Positions 8,055 through 17,209 of a stretch of DNA of 64,000 nt are shown here, one piece after another. This stretch comes from UKL13-3 sp964392775. GTDB lineage: Bacteria > Bacteroidota > Bacteroidia > UKL13-3. Location: the NCBI GenBank assembly GCA_964392775.1, contig CAYMRD010000012.1:1-64000 (forward strand), written 5' to 3'. The translations under genes and the position numbers were made by a program. How positions within the stretch are numbered: the stretch's first letter is position 1; the number at the start of each line of letters is the position of its first letter. A model generated the notes under the pieces. That model was given only the letters and a program-made list of their open reading frames with translations, had not been told where the DNA came from and made no database searches.

Positions 8055-11000
8055 ATGATGCAAAAAGTTGTATGCTGGATGTTGTTATTCGTCTGCTGTC
8101 AGTCAGCCCTGGCTCAACTCGCTGCCAATTCACGTACCAAAACATTATTCGTTACTGCGGCCAATGACACCCTGCAACTTGACAGTGTTCCCGTTTTTAA
8201 AGGCACTATCAGAGTGCAATCCGGAACCCAAACGTTAACCGAAGGAACTGACTATTTTGTTGACTATATCAAACCTGCCATCATACCCATTACAATCAAA
8301 CCGGGAAGCATCATCAGCATAAGTTACCGGGTGATGCTGCTTGATTTGGGCAAATCATACAGCCATAAAAATACCAATCTGATTCAAAAAGAGTATCATG
8401 AAACCCGAAATCCGTTTGTATACACACCCGATGCCGGCAAGGGTGCGCTGATACAAAGCGATGGTATTAAGATGAACGGAAGTTTAGCCCGTGGATTATC
8501 ATTTGGAAACAATCAGGATGTGGTGGTTAACTCAAATCTCAACCTGCAATTATCAGGCAAACTGGGAAATGATATTGATGTGCTTGCTGCAATCAGTGAC
8601 GACAACAACCCAATTCAACCCGAAGGAAACACCCAGCAATTACAGGACTTTGACCGCATCTTTATTCAACTGAGCAAGAATAAAACAAAGTTGGTTGTGG
8701 GTGACTTTGAGATGTCGCGTCCGGGTGGTAGTTATTTTATGAACTACTACAAAAAATCGCGGGGACTGCAAGCATACTCTTCCGTTGATTTAAAAAACGG
8801 AAGCACGGTTCGTTTTGGCGGTGAAGGCGCTCTGTCGCGCGGACGTTTTGCCCGCAACGTAATCAATGGTATTGAAGGAAATTTAGGACCTTACCGCCTG
8901 TCGGGAACCAACGGAGAATTGTATATCATTATCATATCGGGAACCGAGGCTGTTTATCTGGATGGAGAACGACTGAAACGGGGGGAACAAAATGATTATA
9001 TCATCGACTACAATACCGGTGAAGTGACTTTCATGCCTAAAAGGATGATTACCCAGTATAGCAGGATTGTTGTTGAATTTCAATACAGCGACCGAAACTA
9101 TGCACGCTCCGTATTTCATACCAATACAGAGTTTGAAAACCACGATTACCAAATCAGAGCCAACTACTATATTGAACAGGACAGTAAAAACCAGCCGTTC
9201 CTGCAAACCCTTTCGGATAGTAATAAAGCCTTAATGGCTTCTGTTGGTGACCGCATCAGTGAAGCGCTCGCTCCAACAGCAATTGCGACCAAAGAATTTT
9301 CGACAAAAAAAATCCTGTATCGTAAAGTTGACACACTCGGCTATCAGAACGTGTTTATGTATACGGATGCACCTAAAAACGACAGCGTGTTTTATGAGGT
9401 TACATTCAGCTTTGTGGGAGCCGGCAATGGCGATTATGTTCAGGCTCAATCTTCTGCAAATGGTCGCGTGTTTGAATTTGTATCTCCGTTGGATGGCCTC
9501 AAACAAGGAAGCTACGCTCCTGTTACGTTACTCATCTCTCCTAAAAGCATGCAGATGCTAACGGTTGGCACCGATATTAAAGCAATTAAAAACACTTTGG
9601 TGAGTGTAGAATTAGCGCAATCCAAATATGATAAGAACCTCTATTCAACGATTGACAAGGAGAATGATATTGGATACGGGGTCAAACTTAATCTTTCCAA
9701 TACTCTTCCTTTACAAGACCGTCAAACAGATGCGCTGAATATCAAAACTGATGTCCAGTATGAATTTGTGGATCAAAACTTCAGGTATGTAGAGCGTTAC
9801 CGCAATGTTGAATTTGACCGCATCTGGAACAGACAGCTTACCAACCAGCAGCAAACGGATACCGGCTTTCAGGAAAACATTGTTTCAGCCCGGACATCTT
9901 TGAATAAATCATCTTTGGGATCTGTTTACTACCAATTGGGTTTATACAACAAACAGGGTTCATTTAACGGACTGCAAAATCTTACGGGTTTAAATCTGCG
10001 TTCAGGAAAAAACTCACTCTTGGCCGAAGGAGAATGGCTCTCAACACAAACACAAACAACAACAGGTAAATCACACAACGATGTTGAGCGATACAAAGGA
10101 GATTATGGCCGTTCGCTTTTTTTCTTAACAACCGGACTGAGACTGGAACACGAACAAAGTAATTTTAAAGGAACTGGCGACACGCTTGAACGTGGCAGCT
10201 TCAGCTACAATCAGTTTACGGTGTACGCCCGAAACAACGACAGCACGCGCATGAGCTACGGACTCGACTATACCCAGCGTGAAGACTTTCAACCTTACCG
10301 AAATCAATACCGCTCGGCCTCTTTAGCCAAAAGTGTCAATGGAAATCTGGAATTCACACAGGAGAATTACAACCGTTTCAGCGGTAACTTTACCTACCGT
10401 GAGTTTGATGTGAAGGATACAACATTTACTCCTCTCAAACCTGAACGCACTTTACTTACACGGCTGGAATATGATTATGCTTTTATTAAAAGAGTGTTTA
10501 CTGCCAACACTTATTACCAGCTTGGCTCAGGACAGGAATTACGCAGGGATTTTCAATACGTGGAGGTACCTGCCGGTCAGGGGGTATATGTATGGAAAGA
10601 CTTTAATGGAGACGGACTGCAAGGATTGAATGAGTTTGTGCTGGCATCTGCAAATGATCGTTTGCAGGCAAACTACATCAAAATTTTTTTACCAACGAAT
10701 ACAATCATTCGCACCAATTCCAATCAATTTAACCAAACTCTTAATATTAATCCGGGTGTAGTGTGGAACAACAAAAGAGGATTCAAAAGATTTGTTGCCC
10801 GCTGGAGCAATCAAACCGCTTTGCGCATGGACCGCAAAACCACTGAACTGGGAATCATCGACTTTCTGAATCCGTTTAAACAAAACCTTACCGACAGCAA
10901 CATCATTTCTGTTTCATCCATCGGTCGCAATACCTTATTCTTTAACCGCTCCAACCCTACTTTCGGATTTGATTTAAATTTCACCAAAAGCCAGAACAAG

Positions 11001-11558
11001 AGCTTTGTAAACAACGGATTTGATGCACGCCAAAAACAGGAACAAGGAACAAATACACGCTGGAACATCACATCGCAATGGGGAATTAACCTTAGCTACA
11101 ATTACGGAGATCGAAGGTATCAGTCTGATTTTTTTTCAGTAAATAACTACGCTTATATCTTTCATGAAATCAAACCTAAACTGATTTATCAGGTAACACA
11201 GAACCTCAGAGCTACACTCCTTTTCACCTGGTTTGAAGGAACCAACCGGGCTGATCTTGGGAAACAAGCGGGTAACAATCAGGAATTTGGTACCGAACTC
11301 CGTTACAATGTTGCAAAGCAAGGTGTGCTCAACGGCAAATACAGCCTGTATAAAGTAAACTTTGATGGAGACATCTCCAGTCCGCTTGGTTATGATATGA
11401 TGCAGGGGCTAACACCCGGAAACAATATGGTGTGGAACATCAGTTATCAGCAACGGCTGGCCAATAACCTCCAAATTAACATCAGCTATGACGGCCGAAA
11501 ATCAGAGAGCCAGCCAATCATTCATATCGGCAGAATGGAGGCCCGCTATCTGTTTTAA
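8055..11558 (+). CDS. Large putative outer-membrane protein
   Basis: 1167 residues, starting with the base after the histidine kinase stop codon. Residues 1-20 form a signal peptide ending ALAQ. The middle contains DGERLKRGEQNDYIIDYNTG, resembling a repeat type found in large Bacteroidota surface and secretion proteins. The last two thirds alternate aromatic and polar residues and read like amphipathic strands of a big beta-barrel. The chain ends MEARYLF, a terminal aromatic typical of BAM substrates. I cannot assign a named family. Transcription with a sensor kinase suggests an envelope role, but that is inference. Confidence 0.7.
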   Translation: MMQKVVCWMLLFVCCQSALAQLAANSRTKTLFVTAANDTLQLDSVPVFKGTIRVQSGTQTLTEGTDYFVDYIKPAIIPITIKPGSIISISYRVMLLDLGKSYSHKNTNLIQKEYHETRNPFVYTPDAGKGALIQSDGIKMNGSLARGLSFGNNQDVVVNSNLNLQLSGKLGNDIDVLAAISDDNNPIQPEGNTQQLQDFDRIFIQLSKNKTKLVVGDFEMSRPGGSYFMNYYKKSRGLQAYSSVDLKNGSTVRFGGEGALSRGRFARNVINGIEGNLGPYRLSGTNGELYIIIISGTEAVYLDGERLKRGEQNDYIIDYNTGEVTFMPKRMITQYSRIVVEFQYSDRNYARSVFHTNTEFENHDYQIRANYYIEQDSKNQPFLQTLSDSNKALMASVGDRISEALAPTAIATKEFSTKKILYRKVDTLGYQNVFMYTDAPKNDSVFYEVTFSFVGAGNGDYVQAQSSANGRVFEFVSPLDGLKQGSYAPVTLLISPKSMQMLTVGTDIKAIKNTLVSVELAQSKYDKNLYSTIDKENDIGYGVKLNLSNTLPLQDRQTDALNIKTDVQYEFVDQNFRYVERYRNVEFDRIWNRQLTNQQQTDTGFQENIVSARTSLNKSSLGSVYYQLGLYNKQGSFNGLQNLTGLNLRSGKNSLLAEGEWLSTQTQTTTGKSHNDVERYKGDYGRSLFFLTTGLRLEHEQSNFKGTGDTLERGSFSYNQFTVYARNNDSTRMSYGLDYTQREDFQPYRNQYRSASLAKSVNGNLEFTQENYNRFSGNFTYREFDVKDTTFTPLKPERTLLTRLEYDYAFIKRVFTANTYYQLGSGQELRRDFQYVEVPAGQGVYVWKDFNGDGLQGLNEFVLASANDRLQANYIKIFLPTNTIIRTNSNQFNQTLNINPGVVWNNKRGFKRFVARWSNQTALRMDRKTTELGIIDFLNPFKQNLTDSNIISVSSIGRNTLFFNRSNPTFGFDLNFTKSQNKSFVNNGFDARQKQEQGTNTRWNITSQWGINLSYNYGDRRYQSDFFSVNNYAYIFHEIKPKLIYQVTQNLRATLLFTWFEGTNRADLGKQAGNNQEFGTELRYNVAKQGVLNGKYSLYKVNFDGDISSPLGYDMMQGLTPGNNMVWNISYQQRLANNLQINISYDGRKSESQPIIHIGRMEARYLF

Positions 11559-11687
11559 ATTTAGTGACTGTCGGGAAAATGTCAATCTACCCCCGCACCC
11601 CCTGCTTATCAATTAGAACTGTGCGTGGAATTCCCTTTAGAGCCAGGGGGCGGAGGATAAAGTAAAAGAAGCTGGTCTGTTAAATTT
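11559..11687. repeat. Intergenic G/C-tract palindrome between convergent genes
   Basis: CCCCCTG (11598-11604) and CAGGGGG (11644-11650) are inverted and flank an AATTCCC-type core. Related C-tract/G-tract words appear at 12655-12665 and 54693-54711, suggesting a family of decayed repeats. No clear terminator with a T run is visible for either gene. Confidence 0.4.
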
Positions 11688-12611
11688 TTATTTGAGTTCG
11701 AACTCTCCGGTGCCGATGCGCATACCATCACTAAAAAGTTCAAGTTTGTATTTACCTGGCGCGTAATCCGATCCCTTTTGCCAGTATATGATAACTTCCT
11801 GAGCAGCCTGAGTAAATTCAATCGTTTGCTTTGTTGTATACAAAGCATCCTGTCCCTGGAATTTAAACATTCCGGAACCGGCCGCTTCGTTGTATAATGT
11901 TGATCCCTCAGGACCAACAACCTTCATATAGATATCTTTGGAACCGGCATCTGTAACATAGTTCTCATCAATCTGAAAGCTAACCCTGATGCGTTCAACC
12001 TGAGATACGCGGTTGGTTTCTCGCTCTTTCCCATTACTCTTCTTTTTTACTCCCGTAACGTAAAGTTTAGACGCATTGAGTTTGGCTCCAATTGCAACCT
12101 TATTATTCAAACGAACATTCTCCATATTGAGATCTTCATTTTGGCGCTTTTGTTTGTTGATAGTCCCCTTTAATGTCGTATTTTCCTGACTAAGGTGCGT
12201 GATATGAGTATTCAGCGAATCAATTTGATTCAGGTATCTGCGCTTGTAATATCTCAACTGATCTATTTCCTCTAATGCATCATTCAATTGAGCGCGGTTC
12301 AACCGGCCCTGACGCAACAGTACATCAATACGTTCGGCATACTCCTGCAATGAATCATTTTTCTCTTTCAAAAAGGCATCGAGTTCTGCATTTTTCCCTT
12401 TGTAGTTATCCAGCTCTAAATTGGTTTCACCCAAAACTCGATCTAACTCCGCCCTTACCGAATCAGTGGCAAACAGTTTTTCTTCGGTAACAACCAGCTT
12501 CTTATCGGTAGTGAAGTAGTTGTATACGAATATCCCATTGAGGGCTAACAATATTACAATGACAATGATATAATATATTTTGCCTGAATTTCTTTTAGGT
12601 TGCTGTTCCAT
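11688..12611 (-). CDS. Membrane-anchored coiled-coil protein
   Basis: 307 residues from the ATG at 12611. A short Lys/Arg-rich cytoplasmic end precedes a single membrane helix (about 12-33). A long coiled coil with periodic Leu, Lys and Glu runs to about residue 190. A C-terminal globular beta-rich domain follows, with VSQVERIRVSFQID and a terminal GMRIGTGEFELK. This is a layout seen in many Bacteroidota hypothetical proteins. The start is supported by a TATATTTG box 10 bp upstream. It diverges from rfbC. Function unknown. Confidence 0.75.
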   Translation of the reverse strand: MEQQPKRNSGKIYYIIVIVILLALNGIFVYNYFTTDKKLVVTEEKLFATDSVRAELDRVLGETNLELDNYKGKNAELDAFLKEKNDSLQEYAERIDVLLRQGRLNRAQLNDALEEIDQLRYYKRRYLNQIDSLNTHITHLSQENTTLKGTINKQKRQNEDLNMENVRLNNKVAIGAKLNASKLYVTGVKKKSNGKERETNRVSQVERIRVSFQIDENYVTDAGSKDIYMKVVGPEGSTLYNEAAGSGMFKFQGQDALYTTKQTIEFTQAAQEVIIYWQKGSDYAPGKYKLELFSDGMRIGTGEFELK

Positions 12612-12620
12612 AATATTGGG

Positions 12621-12628
12621 CAAATATA
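12621..12628 (-). promoter_or_regulatory. -7 box of the coiled-coil gene
   Basis: TATATTTG on the minus strand, 10 bp upstream of the chosen ATG, leaves a very short leader. It rules out the longer upstream reading frame as coding. Confidence 0.55.
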
Positions 12629-12707
12629 GTGTTATTGTTATATTCTGAATGGGCCTTAGGGGGGAATTACAATTTTTATTCTCATTAGCTTGTAGGCTAA
12701 TTTTACG

Positions 12708-12715
12708 TATTTTCG
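12708..12715 (+). promoter_or_regulatory. Possible -7 box of rfbC
   Basis: TATTTTCG fits the TAnnTTCG variant seen at better-supported promoters here. It would place transcription start just upstream of the GTG at 12736. The nearest TTG is only 15 bp away, so the -33 element is weak. Confidence 0.35.
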
Positions 12716-12735
12716 CCCTCAAATACCTGAACATA

Positions 12736-13284
12736 GTGGATATTACAAAGATTTTTATGGATGGGCCGCTCGTTATTCAGCCCAAAGTATTTACCGACAG
12801 CCGCGGTTATTTTTTCGAATCATACAGCGATAAACTACTGGCAGATTTGGGCTTAGACAACCGTTTTGTGCAAGACAATCAGTCGCTTTCTCAAAAAGGA
12901 ACCGTTCGCGGGCTGCATTTTCAGGCCAACCCTTTTGCTCAGGGAAAACTGGTGCGCGTTGTGCAGGGTGCCGTAATGGACGTTGCCGTTGATATCCGCA
13001 AAGGCTCGCCAACCTATGGCCGGCATTTTGATATTTTGCTGACCGGAGAAAACAAAACCATGTTTTGGGTTCCTCCCGGTTTTGCTCATGGCTTTGCTGT
13101 ATTGGAAGACAATACAATTTTCCTTTACAAATGCACCAATCTATATAATAAAGCCTCAGAGGGAGGGCTGCTTTGGAATGATACTCAATTGAATATCAAT
13201 TGGGGAGTTGACAATGCCATCGTATCCGAGAAGGACCAATTATTACCAACACTGGCTAATTTTGAAACACCATTTACATACTGA
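12736..13284 (+). CDS. rfbC: dTDP-4-dehydrorhamnose 3,5-epimerase
   Basis: Epimerises dTDP-4-keto-6-deoxyglucose on the way to dTDP-rhamnose for surface polysaccharide. The GTG start at 12736 gives MDITKIFMDGPLVI and 182 residues, the normal length. An upstream ATG would add about 29 residues unlike the family and begin before the promoter. The catalytic His61 is in GTVRGLHFQ, and the Asp is in VMDVAVDIRKGSPTYG. VPPGFAHGF and LYKCTNLY complete the cupin core. Other rml genes are not in the window. The dioxygenase gene starts 4 bp after the stop. Confidence 0.92.
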   Translation: MDITKIFMDGPLVIQPKVFTDSRGYFFESYSDKLLADLGLDNRFVQDNQSLSQKGTVRGLHFQANPFAQGKLVRVVQGAVMDVAVDIRKGSPTYGRHFDILLTGENKTMFWVPPGFAHGFAVLEDNTIFLYKCTNLYNKASEGGLLWNDTQLNINWGVDNAIVSEKDQLLPTLANFETPFTY

Positions 13285-13288
13285 TTGA

Positions 13289-14224
13289 ATGAACACTGAG
13301 ATACAAAGCCTGATTGAAAAGCTTGAAACAAAGTACGAAAAAAGTGGGCAGGACCTAAAAGCTTACCTTGAAGGCTTATTGCATGCACGCTACCTAAACT
13401 ACTGGGATTATGTGGAGGTTGATACGTTGTTGTCGCTTCAAAAGCCCCGAACCGATATTAAGGACGAACTTATCTTTATCGTTTATCACCAAATAACGGA
13501 GCTTTATTTCCGGCTTACTCTTCACGAAATGGAGCAAATTGCCGAACGTAAGGGTAACATTACAAAAGACTTTTTCATTGCGCGCTTACAACGGATGAAT
13601 GCATATTTCCGCAACCTTACTTTATCATTTGAAATCATGATACAGGGAATGGAAAAAGAACAGTTTCTGGAGTTTAGAATGAGCTTGTTGCCTGCCAGCG
13701 GCTTTCAAAGCGCACAATACCGCATGGTTGAAATTTGCGCTACCGATTTCTACAATCTGGTTGATAAAGATTACCGCGGACATATCAAACCAACTGACAG
13801 TTTAGACAAACAGTACGAACATATCTATTGGAAAGCAGGTGCTACCGAATTGGCAAGCGGAAAAAAAACACTGACGCTTACACAGTTTGAGGATCGTTAC
13901 AGCGACCGTTTCAAACGCCTGGCCAAACAATACACTGATTGTAACTTGTGGGCTGTATACAAAGCAATGAGTGAAGCCGACCAAAAAGATTCGGATTTAA
14001 TTGCACAGTTACGCAGCTTTGACGAGCATGTAAATATTCACTGGCCTTTGGTACACTACAAATCGGCTGCAAGGTATCTGCAAAGAAGTTCGGAAGACAT
14101 TGCCGCTACCGGAGGAACAAACTGGCAGAAATACCTCCCACCTCGTTTCCAAAAAAGAATCTTCTATCCTGAGCTTTGGAGTACCGAAGAAAAAGAGACC
14201 TGGGGAAGAGCAGCATTTGTATAA
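13289..14224 (+). CDS. kynA: Tryptophan 2,3-dioxygenase family protein
   Basis: Haem enzyme that opens the indole ring of tryptophan to N-formylkynurenine. 311 residues, helical throughout. The haem-pocket motif is YHQITELYFRLTLHEMEQI. The distal part has HVNIHWPLVHYKSAARYL with a second conserved His, then the ATGGTNW loop, equivalent to the GTGGSSG loop of classical enzymes. The differences (ATGGTNW, no VERMIG segment) mark the divergent Bacteroidota subfamily, so substrate preference is less certain. It follows rfbC by 4 bp although the pathways are unrelated. A bidirectional terminator follows. Confidence 0.85.
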   Translation: MNTEIQSLIEKLETKYEKSGQDLKAYLEGLLHARYLNYWDYVEVDTLLSLQKPRTDIKDELIFIVYHQITELYFRLTLHEMEQIAERKGNITKDFFIARLQRMNAYFRNLTLSFEIMIQGMEKEQFLEFRMSLLPASGFQSAQYRMVEICATDFYNLVDKDYRGHIKPTDSLDKQYEHIYWKAGATELASGKKTLTLTQFEDRYSDRFKRLAKQYTDCNLWAVYKAMSEADQKDSDLIAQLRSFDEHVNIHWPLVHYKSAARYLQRSSEDIAATGGTNWQKYLPPRFQKRIFYPELWSTEEKETWGRAAFV

Positions 14225-14240
14225 TGTTTGTGCTTATGCT

Positions 14241-14282
14241 AAAAAGAGGCTGTTTCGTTTTTTTTTGAAACAGCCTCTTTTT
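14241..14282. terminator. Bidirectional terminator between kynA and ispD
   Basis: AAAAAGAGGCTGTTTC pairs perfectly with GAAACAGCCTCTTTTT; both sides carry A or T runs. The ispD stop codon (14281-14283) lies within its outer edge. Confidence 0.9.
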
Positions 14283-14958
14283 AGTTGGAACCTTTTTGAT
14301 TGAACAAAAACACTTCCGCAATTTGCAGATCTTCGGGTGTGGTAATTTTAATATTTCGATAGTCGCCTTCAAACAGGTGAATGGCATGCCCGGACGCTTC
14401 CAATACACCTGCGTCATCCGTAAAATTTGAATGTCGGGCCTGAGCATAAGCATCTTTTATTAAGTTACTCTGAAACGTTTGCGGTGTTTGAATCTGCCTG
14501 TAATAATCTCTGTTTACACTGTGGTTATCGTCACTATCATTAACAATCCTCAATGAATCTTTGGGATGTACAACGGCTATTGCATTGCCCCGCATGGCTG
14601 CCATCTGAAACGAACGGTGAACAACCTCTTTGCTAATGCACGGCCTAACCCCATCGTGTATGGCCACCAGTACACCTTCAGGAATATACTCCAATCCTTT
14701 TTGAACGGAGTGAAATCTGGAATCGCCTCCGGCAACCATCTGGTGCGGTATTGTGAATGTATGCTGAGCGCATAATTCATTCCAAACAGCAAATTGAGCT
14801 TCGGGCAATACAATAACCAATTCACATCCGAATGAATGAAACTGTTCTATCGTATGCATCAGCACAGGCTTACCTGATAACAATAAAAACTGCTTGGGAT
14901 ACGCGGTTCCCATTCTCGTTCCGGTACCTCCGGCAACAATCAATGCATATTGTTTCAT
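14281..14958 (-). CDS. ispD: 2-C-methyl-D-erythritol 4-phosphate cytidylyltransferase
   Basis: Third step of the MEP pathway to isoprenoid precursors, forming CDP-methylerythritol from CTP. 225 residues, the usual length. The N-terminal nucleotide-binding loop is VAGGTGTRMG followed by PKQFLLLSGKPV. The conserved VAIHDGVRPC and a second catalytic Lys region with PKDSLR are present. TPQTFQ and TDDAGVLEASG finish the substrate site. ATG start. It reads alone toward kynA, and its stop codon is inside the shared terminator. Confidence 0.95.
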   Translation of the reverse strand: MKQYALIVAGGTGTRMGTAYPKQFLLLSGKPVLMHTIEQFHSFGCELVIVLPEAQFAVWNELCAQHTFTIPHQMVAGGDSRFHSVQKGLEYIPEGVLVAIHDGVRPCISKEVVHRSFQMAAMRGNAIAVVHPKDSLRIVNDSDDNHSVNRDYYRQIQTPQTFQSNLIKDAYAQARHSNFTDDAGVLEASGHAIHLFEGDYRNIKITTPEDLQIAEVFLFNQKGSN

Positions 14959-14986
14959 GCCTCAAATATACCAACAACTGCGGGCA

Positions 14987-15018
14987 ATAAAAAAGCCATC
15001 AGTTCCCTGACGGCTTTC
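14987..15018 (-). terminator. fabV terminator
   Basis: Minus strand AAAGCCGTCAGG pairs with CTGATGGCTTT (one mismatch), followed by T residues, 25 bp beyond the fabV stop. Confidence 0.85.
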
Positions 15019-15043
15019 TATATAACTACCGGGGTTAAGAGTC

Positions 15044-16231
15044 TTACATTCCCTCGATGGTTATATTTTCATTTACGTCTTCTAAATAATTTACTTCTGA
15101 AAACCCAAAGCCAAACAGATTTAAGAAATCTAACTTGTAACCATTTAAATCTCCAAGCTGAGGTAAAGTTTCTGTGGTAGCTTGCTGCCACAATTCATCA
15201 ACCTGCTTTTGCACATCTTCTCTCATTTCCCAGTCATCAATTCTAATCCTGCCTTTTTCATCCGTTGGAATGGCAGAGCTTGTATACAAACGTTCGCTGA
15301 ACAAACGTTGAATTTGCTCGATACAACCTTCGTGTATTCCTTTTTCTTTCATTGTTTTATACAACAACGAAATATACAATGGGATAACAGGAATGGCAGA
15401 GCTTGCCTGCGTAACCAATGCTTTATTAACCGATACATAAGCATGTCCATCCACAGCCTTAAGTTTATCAGTAATGGTAAAAGCTGTTGCTTCCAGATGA
15501 TCTTTGGCCATACCGATGGTTCCTTTGCGGTAAACAGGCTCAGTCAATGCCGGACCGATGTATGAATATGCAACAGTCATTGCATTGTCGGCCAAAACAC
15601 CCGCTTGCAGCAAGGCATCCATCCACATTTCCCAATCTTCGCCACCCATCACTGCTACTGTATTTGCAACATCTTCATCAGTACAAGGATCAATGCTAAC
15701 ATCGGAAACAATACCAGTATGAAAATCTACTGTTTTATTGGTGAATGATTGCCCGATAGGTTTTAACACCGAACGGTGTAATACTCCCGTAACAGGATGT
15801 GTCCTCACAGGTGATGCTAAACTGTATATAACCAAATCAATCTTGCCCAAATCGGCTTTGATAATGTCAATGGTTTTGTTTTTCACCTCTGTAGAGAATG
15901 CATCGCCATTGATACTTTTTGCATACAAACCCGCTTTGGCTGCTTCCCTGTGAAATGCCACACTATTGTACCATCCCGGTGAAGCCGTTTTTCCGGCTTG
16001 TGGTTCTTTTTCAAAAAACACACCAATGGTTGCTGCATTTGAGCCAAAAGCACTTGTGATACGTGAAGCCAAACCAAATCCTGTTGAAGCTCCAATCACC
16101 AATACTTTTTTAGGTCCGTCAATCGGGCCTTTTGATTTGATATACTCTATTTGATTTAATACATTTTGTTCGCAACCTTTAGGGTGGGAAGTCAAACAAA
16201 TAAATCCGCGCATTCTTGGTTCTATAATCAT
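15044..16231 (-). CDS. fabV: Trans-2-enoyl-CoA/ACP reductase, FabV type
   Basis: NADH-dependent reduction of the enoyl double bond, the last step of the fatty acid elongation cycle. FabV enzymes are typically insensitive to triclosan. 395 residues, the family length. The N-terminus MIIEPRMRGFIC is diagnostic. The NADH-binding loop is IGASTGFGLASR. The catalytic YX8K signature is YRKGTIGMAK within GPALTEPVYRKG. It is downstream of tpiA in the same direction with 47 bp between, so the two may share a transcript. Confidence 0.95.
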   Translation of the reverse strand: MIIEPRMRGFICLTSHPKGCEQNVLNQIEYIKSKGPIDGPKKVLVIGASTGFGLASRITSAFGSNAATIGVFFEKEPQAGKTASPGWYNSVAFHREAAKAGLYAKSINGDAFSTEVKNKTIDIIKADLGKIDLVIYSLASPVRTHPVTGVLHRSVLKPIGQSFTNKTVDFHTGIVSDVSIDPCTDEDVANTVAVMGGEDWEMWMDALLQAGVLADNAMTVAYSYIGPALTEPVYRKGTIGMAKDHLEATAFTITDKLKAVDGHAYVSVNKALVTQASSAIPVIPLYISLLYKTMKEKGIHEGCIEQIQRLFSERLYTSSAIPTDEKGRIRIDDWEMREDVQKQVDELWQQATTETLPQLGDLNGYKLDFLNLFGFGFSEVNYLEDVNENITIEGM

Positions 16232-16278
16232 AATATATTTTACTTAATCAACTCAATTAACATAATTAACACAATCAA

Positions 16279-17043
16279 CTAAACCATTGCTTTTACAATG
16301 TCTACAAAACTACGGCTTTGTAATGCAGCTCCACCTACTAATGCTCCATCAATATCGGGAGCCGAAAACAACTCAGCGGCATTATCAGCCTTAACACTTC
16401 CACCATACTGAATGGTTAAGTTATCAGCAACAGCAGCTCCATATTGTTCTTTCACCAGATTACGGATAAACGCGTGTACTTCCTGCGCTTGTGCAGTTGA
16501 TGCCGTTTTACCTGTACCAATGGCCCAAACCGGCTCGTAGGCAACTACTATCTGAGCAAACTGCTCAGCTGATAGGTGAAACAACCCTTCACTGATTTGT
16601 GTTTTCAAAACATCAAAATGTTTGTTGGCTTCGCGCTCTTCCAATGTTTCGCCACAGCAATAAATTGCTGTTAATCCATTTTTGATAACGGTATCCACTT
16701 TGCGTGCTAACCAATCGTTGTGCTCGTTAAAATATTGTCTGCGCTCACTGTGGCCAATGATTACAAACTGCGCTCCGCAACTTTTAATCATCGAAGCACT
16801 CACTTCACCAGTATACGCACCACTTTCGTGGTTGCTGCAATTTTGTGCTCCACTAAACATATTAGCGCTTTCGGCAACCATTCGGCTCACTGCATTGATA
16901 TGCACAAATGGAGGTATGATTACCACCTGAGCCGAACCTTGATACTCGTCTTTTACCATTCCGGCAATCTCGGTAACCAAACCCATTCCTTCTTCAAAGG
17001 TTTTGTTCATCTTCCAGTTACCTGCAATAATTTTCTTTCTCAT
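16279..17043 (-). CDS. tpiA: Triose-phosphate isomerase
   Basis: Interconverts dihydroxyacetone phosphate and glyceraldehyde 3-phosphate in glycolysis. A TIM barrel of 254 residues. Asn9 and Lys11 are in AGNWKMNK, the electrophile is His98 in GHSERR, and the base is Glu170 in AYEPVWAIGTG. The phosphate loops YGGSVK and GALVGGAAL are present. The upstream spacer (17044-17209) holds a repeat element, so a promoter of its own is likely but was not identified. Confidence 0.97.
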   Translation of the reverse strand: MRKKIIAGNWKMNKTFEEGMGLVTEIAGMVKDEYQGSAQVVIIPPFVHINAVSRMVAESANMFSGAQNCSNHESGAYTGEVSASMIKSCGAQFVIIGHSERRQYFNEHNDWLARKVDTVIKNGLTAIYCCGETLEEREANKHFDVLKTQISEGLFHLSAEQFAQIVVAYEPVWAIGTGKTASTAQAQEVHAFIRNLVKEQYGAAVADNLTIQYGGSVKADNAAELFSAPDIDGALVGGAALQSRSFVDIVKAMV

Positions 17044-17083
17044 AATATCAGTTTTCTGTTTGTTGTTTTCTGTTTATTGTTTC

Positions 17084-17173
17084 TTGTCACACTGAGTTCA
17101 CCGAAGTGGAGTTCATCAAAGTGTTTCATTACAATAGGTACTTCTAATGGCTTCGATAAGCTCAGCCTGACAA
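17084..17173. repeat. Dispersed-type palindromic element upstream of tpiA
   Basis: TTGTCACACTGAGTT (17084-17098) is an imperfect inverted copy of 17159-17173 (12 of 15 match). The TGAGCT...TTCGA wording resembles short intergenic repeats common in Bacteroidota chromosomes. No coding capacity. It lies between tpiA and the GlmU-like gene. Confidence 0.5.
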
Positions 17174-17209
17174 TCCATCTGCACATCATCTCATCTGCAC
17201 ATTTTCACA

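Noticed and set aside
11748..12611. SprA or other named secretion component for the coiled-coil protein
   Set aside because: No motif beyond the membrane helix and coiled coil supports a specific name.
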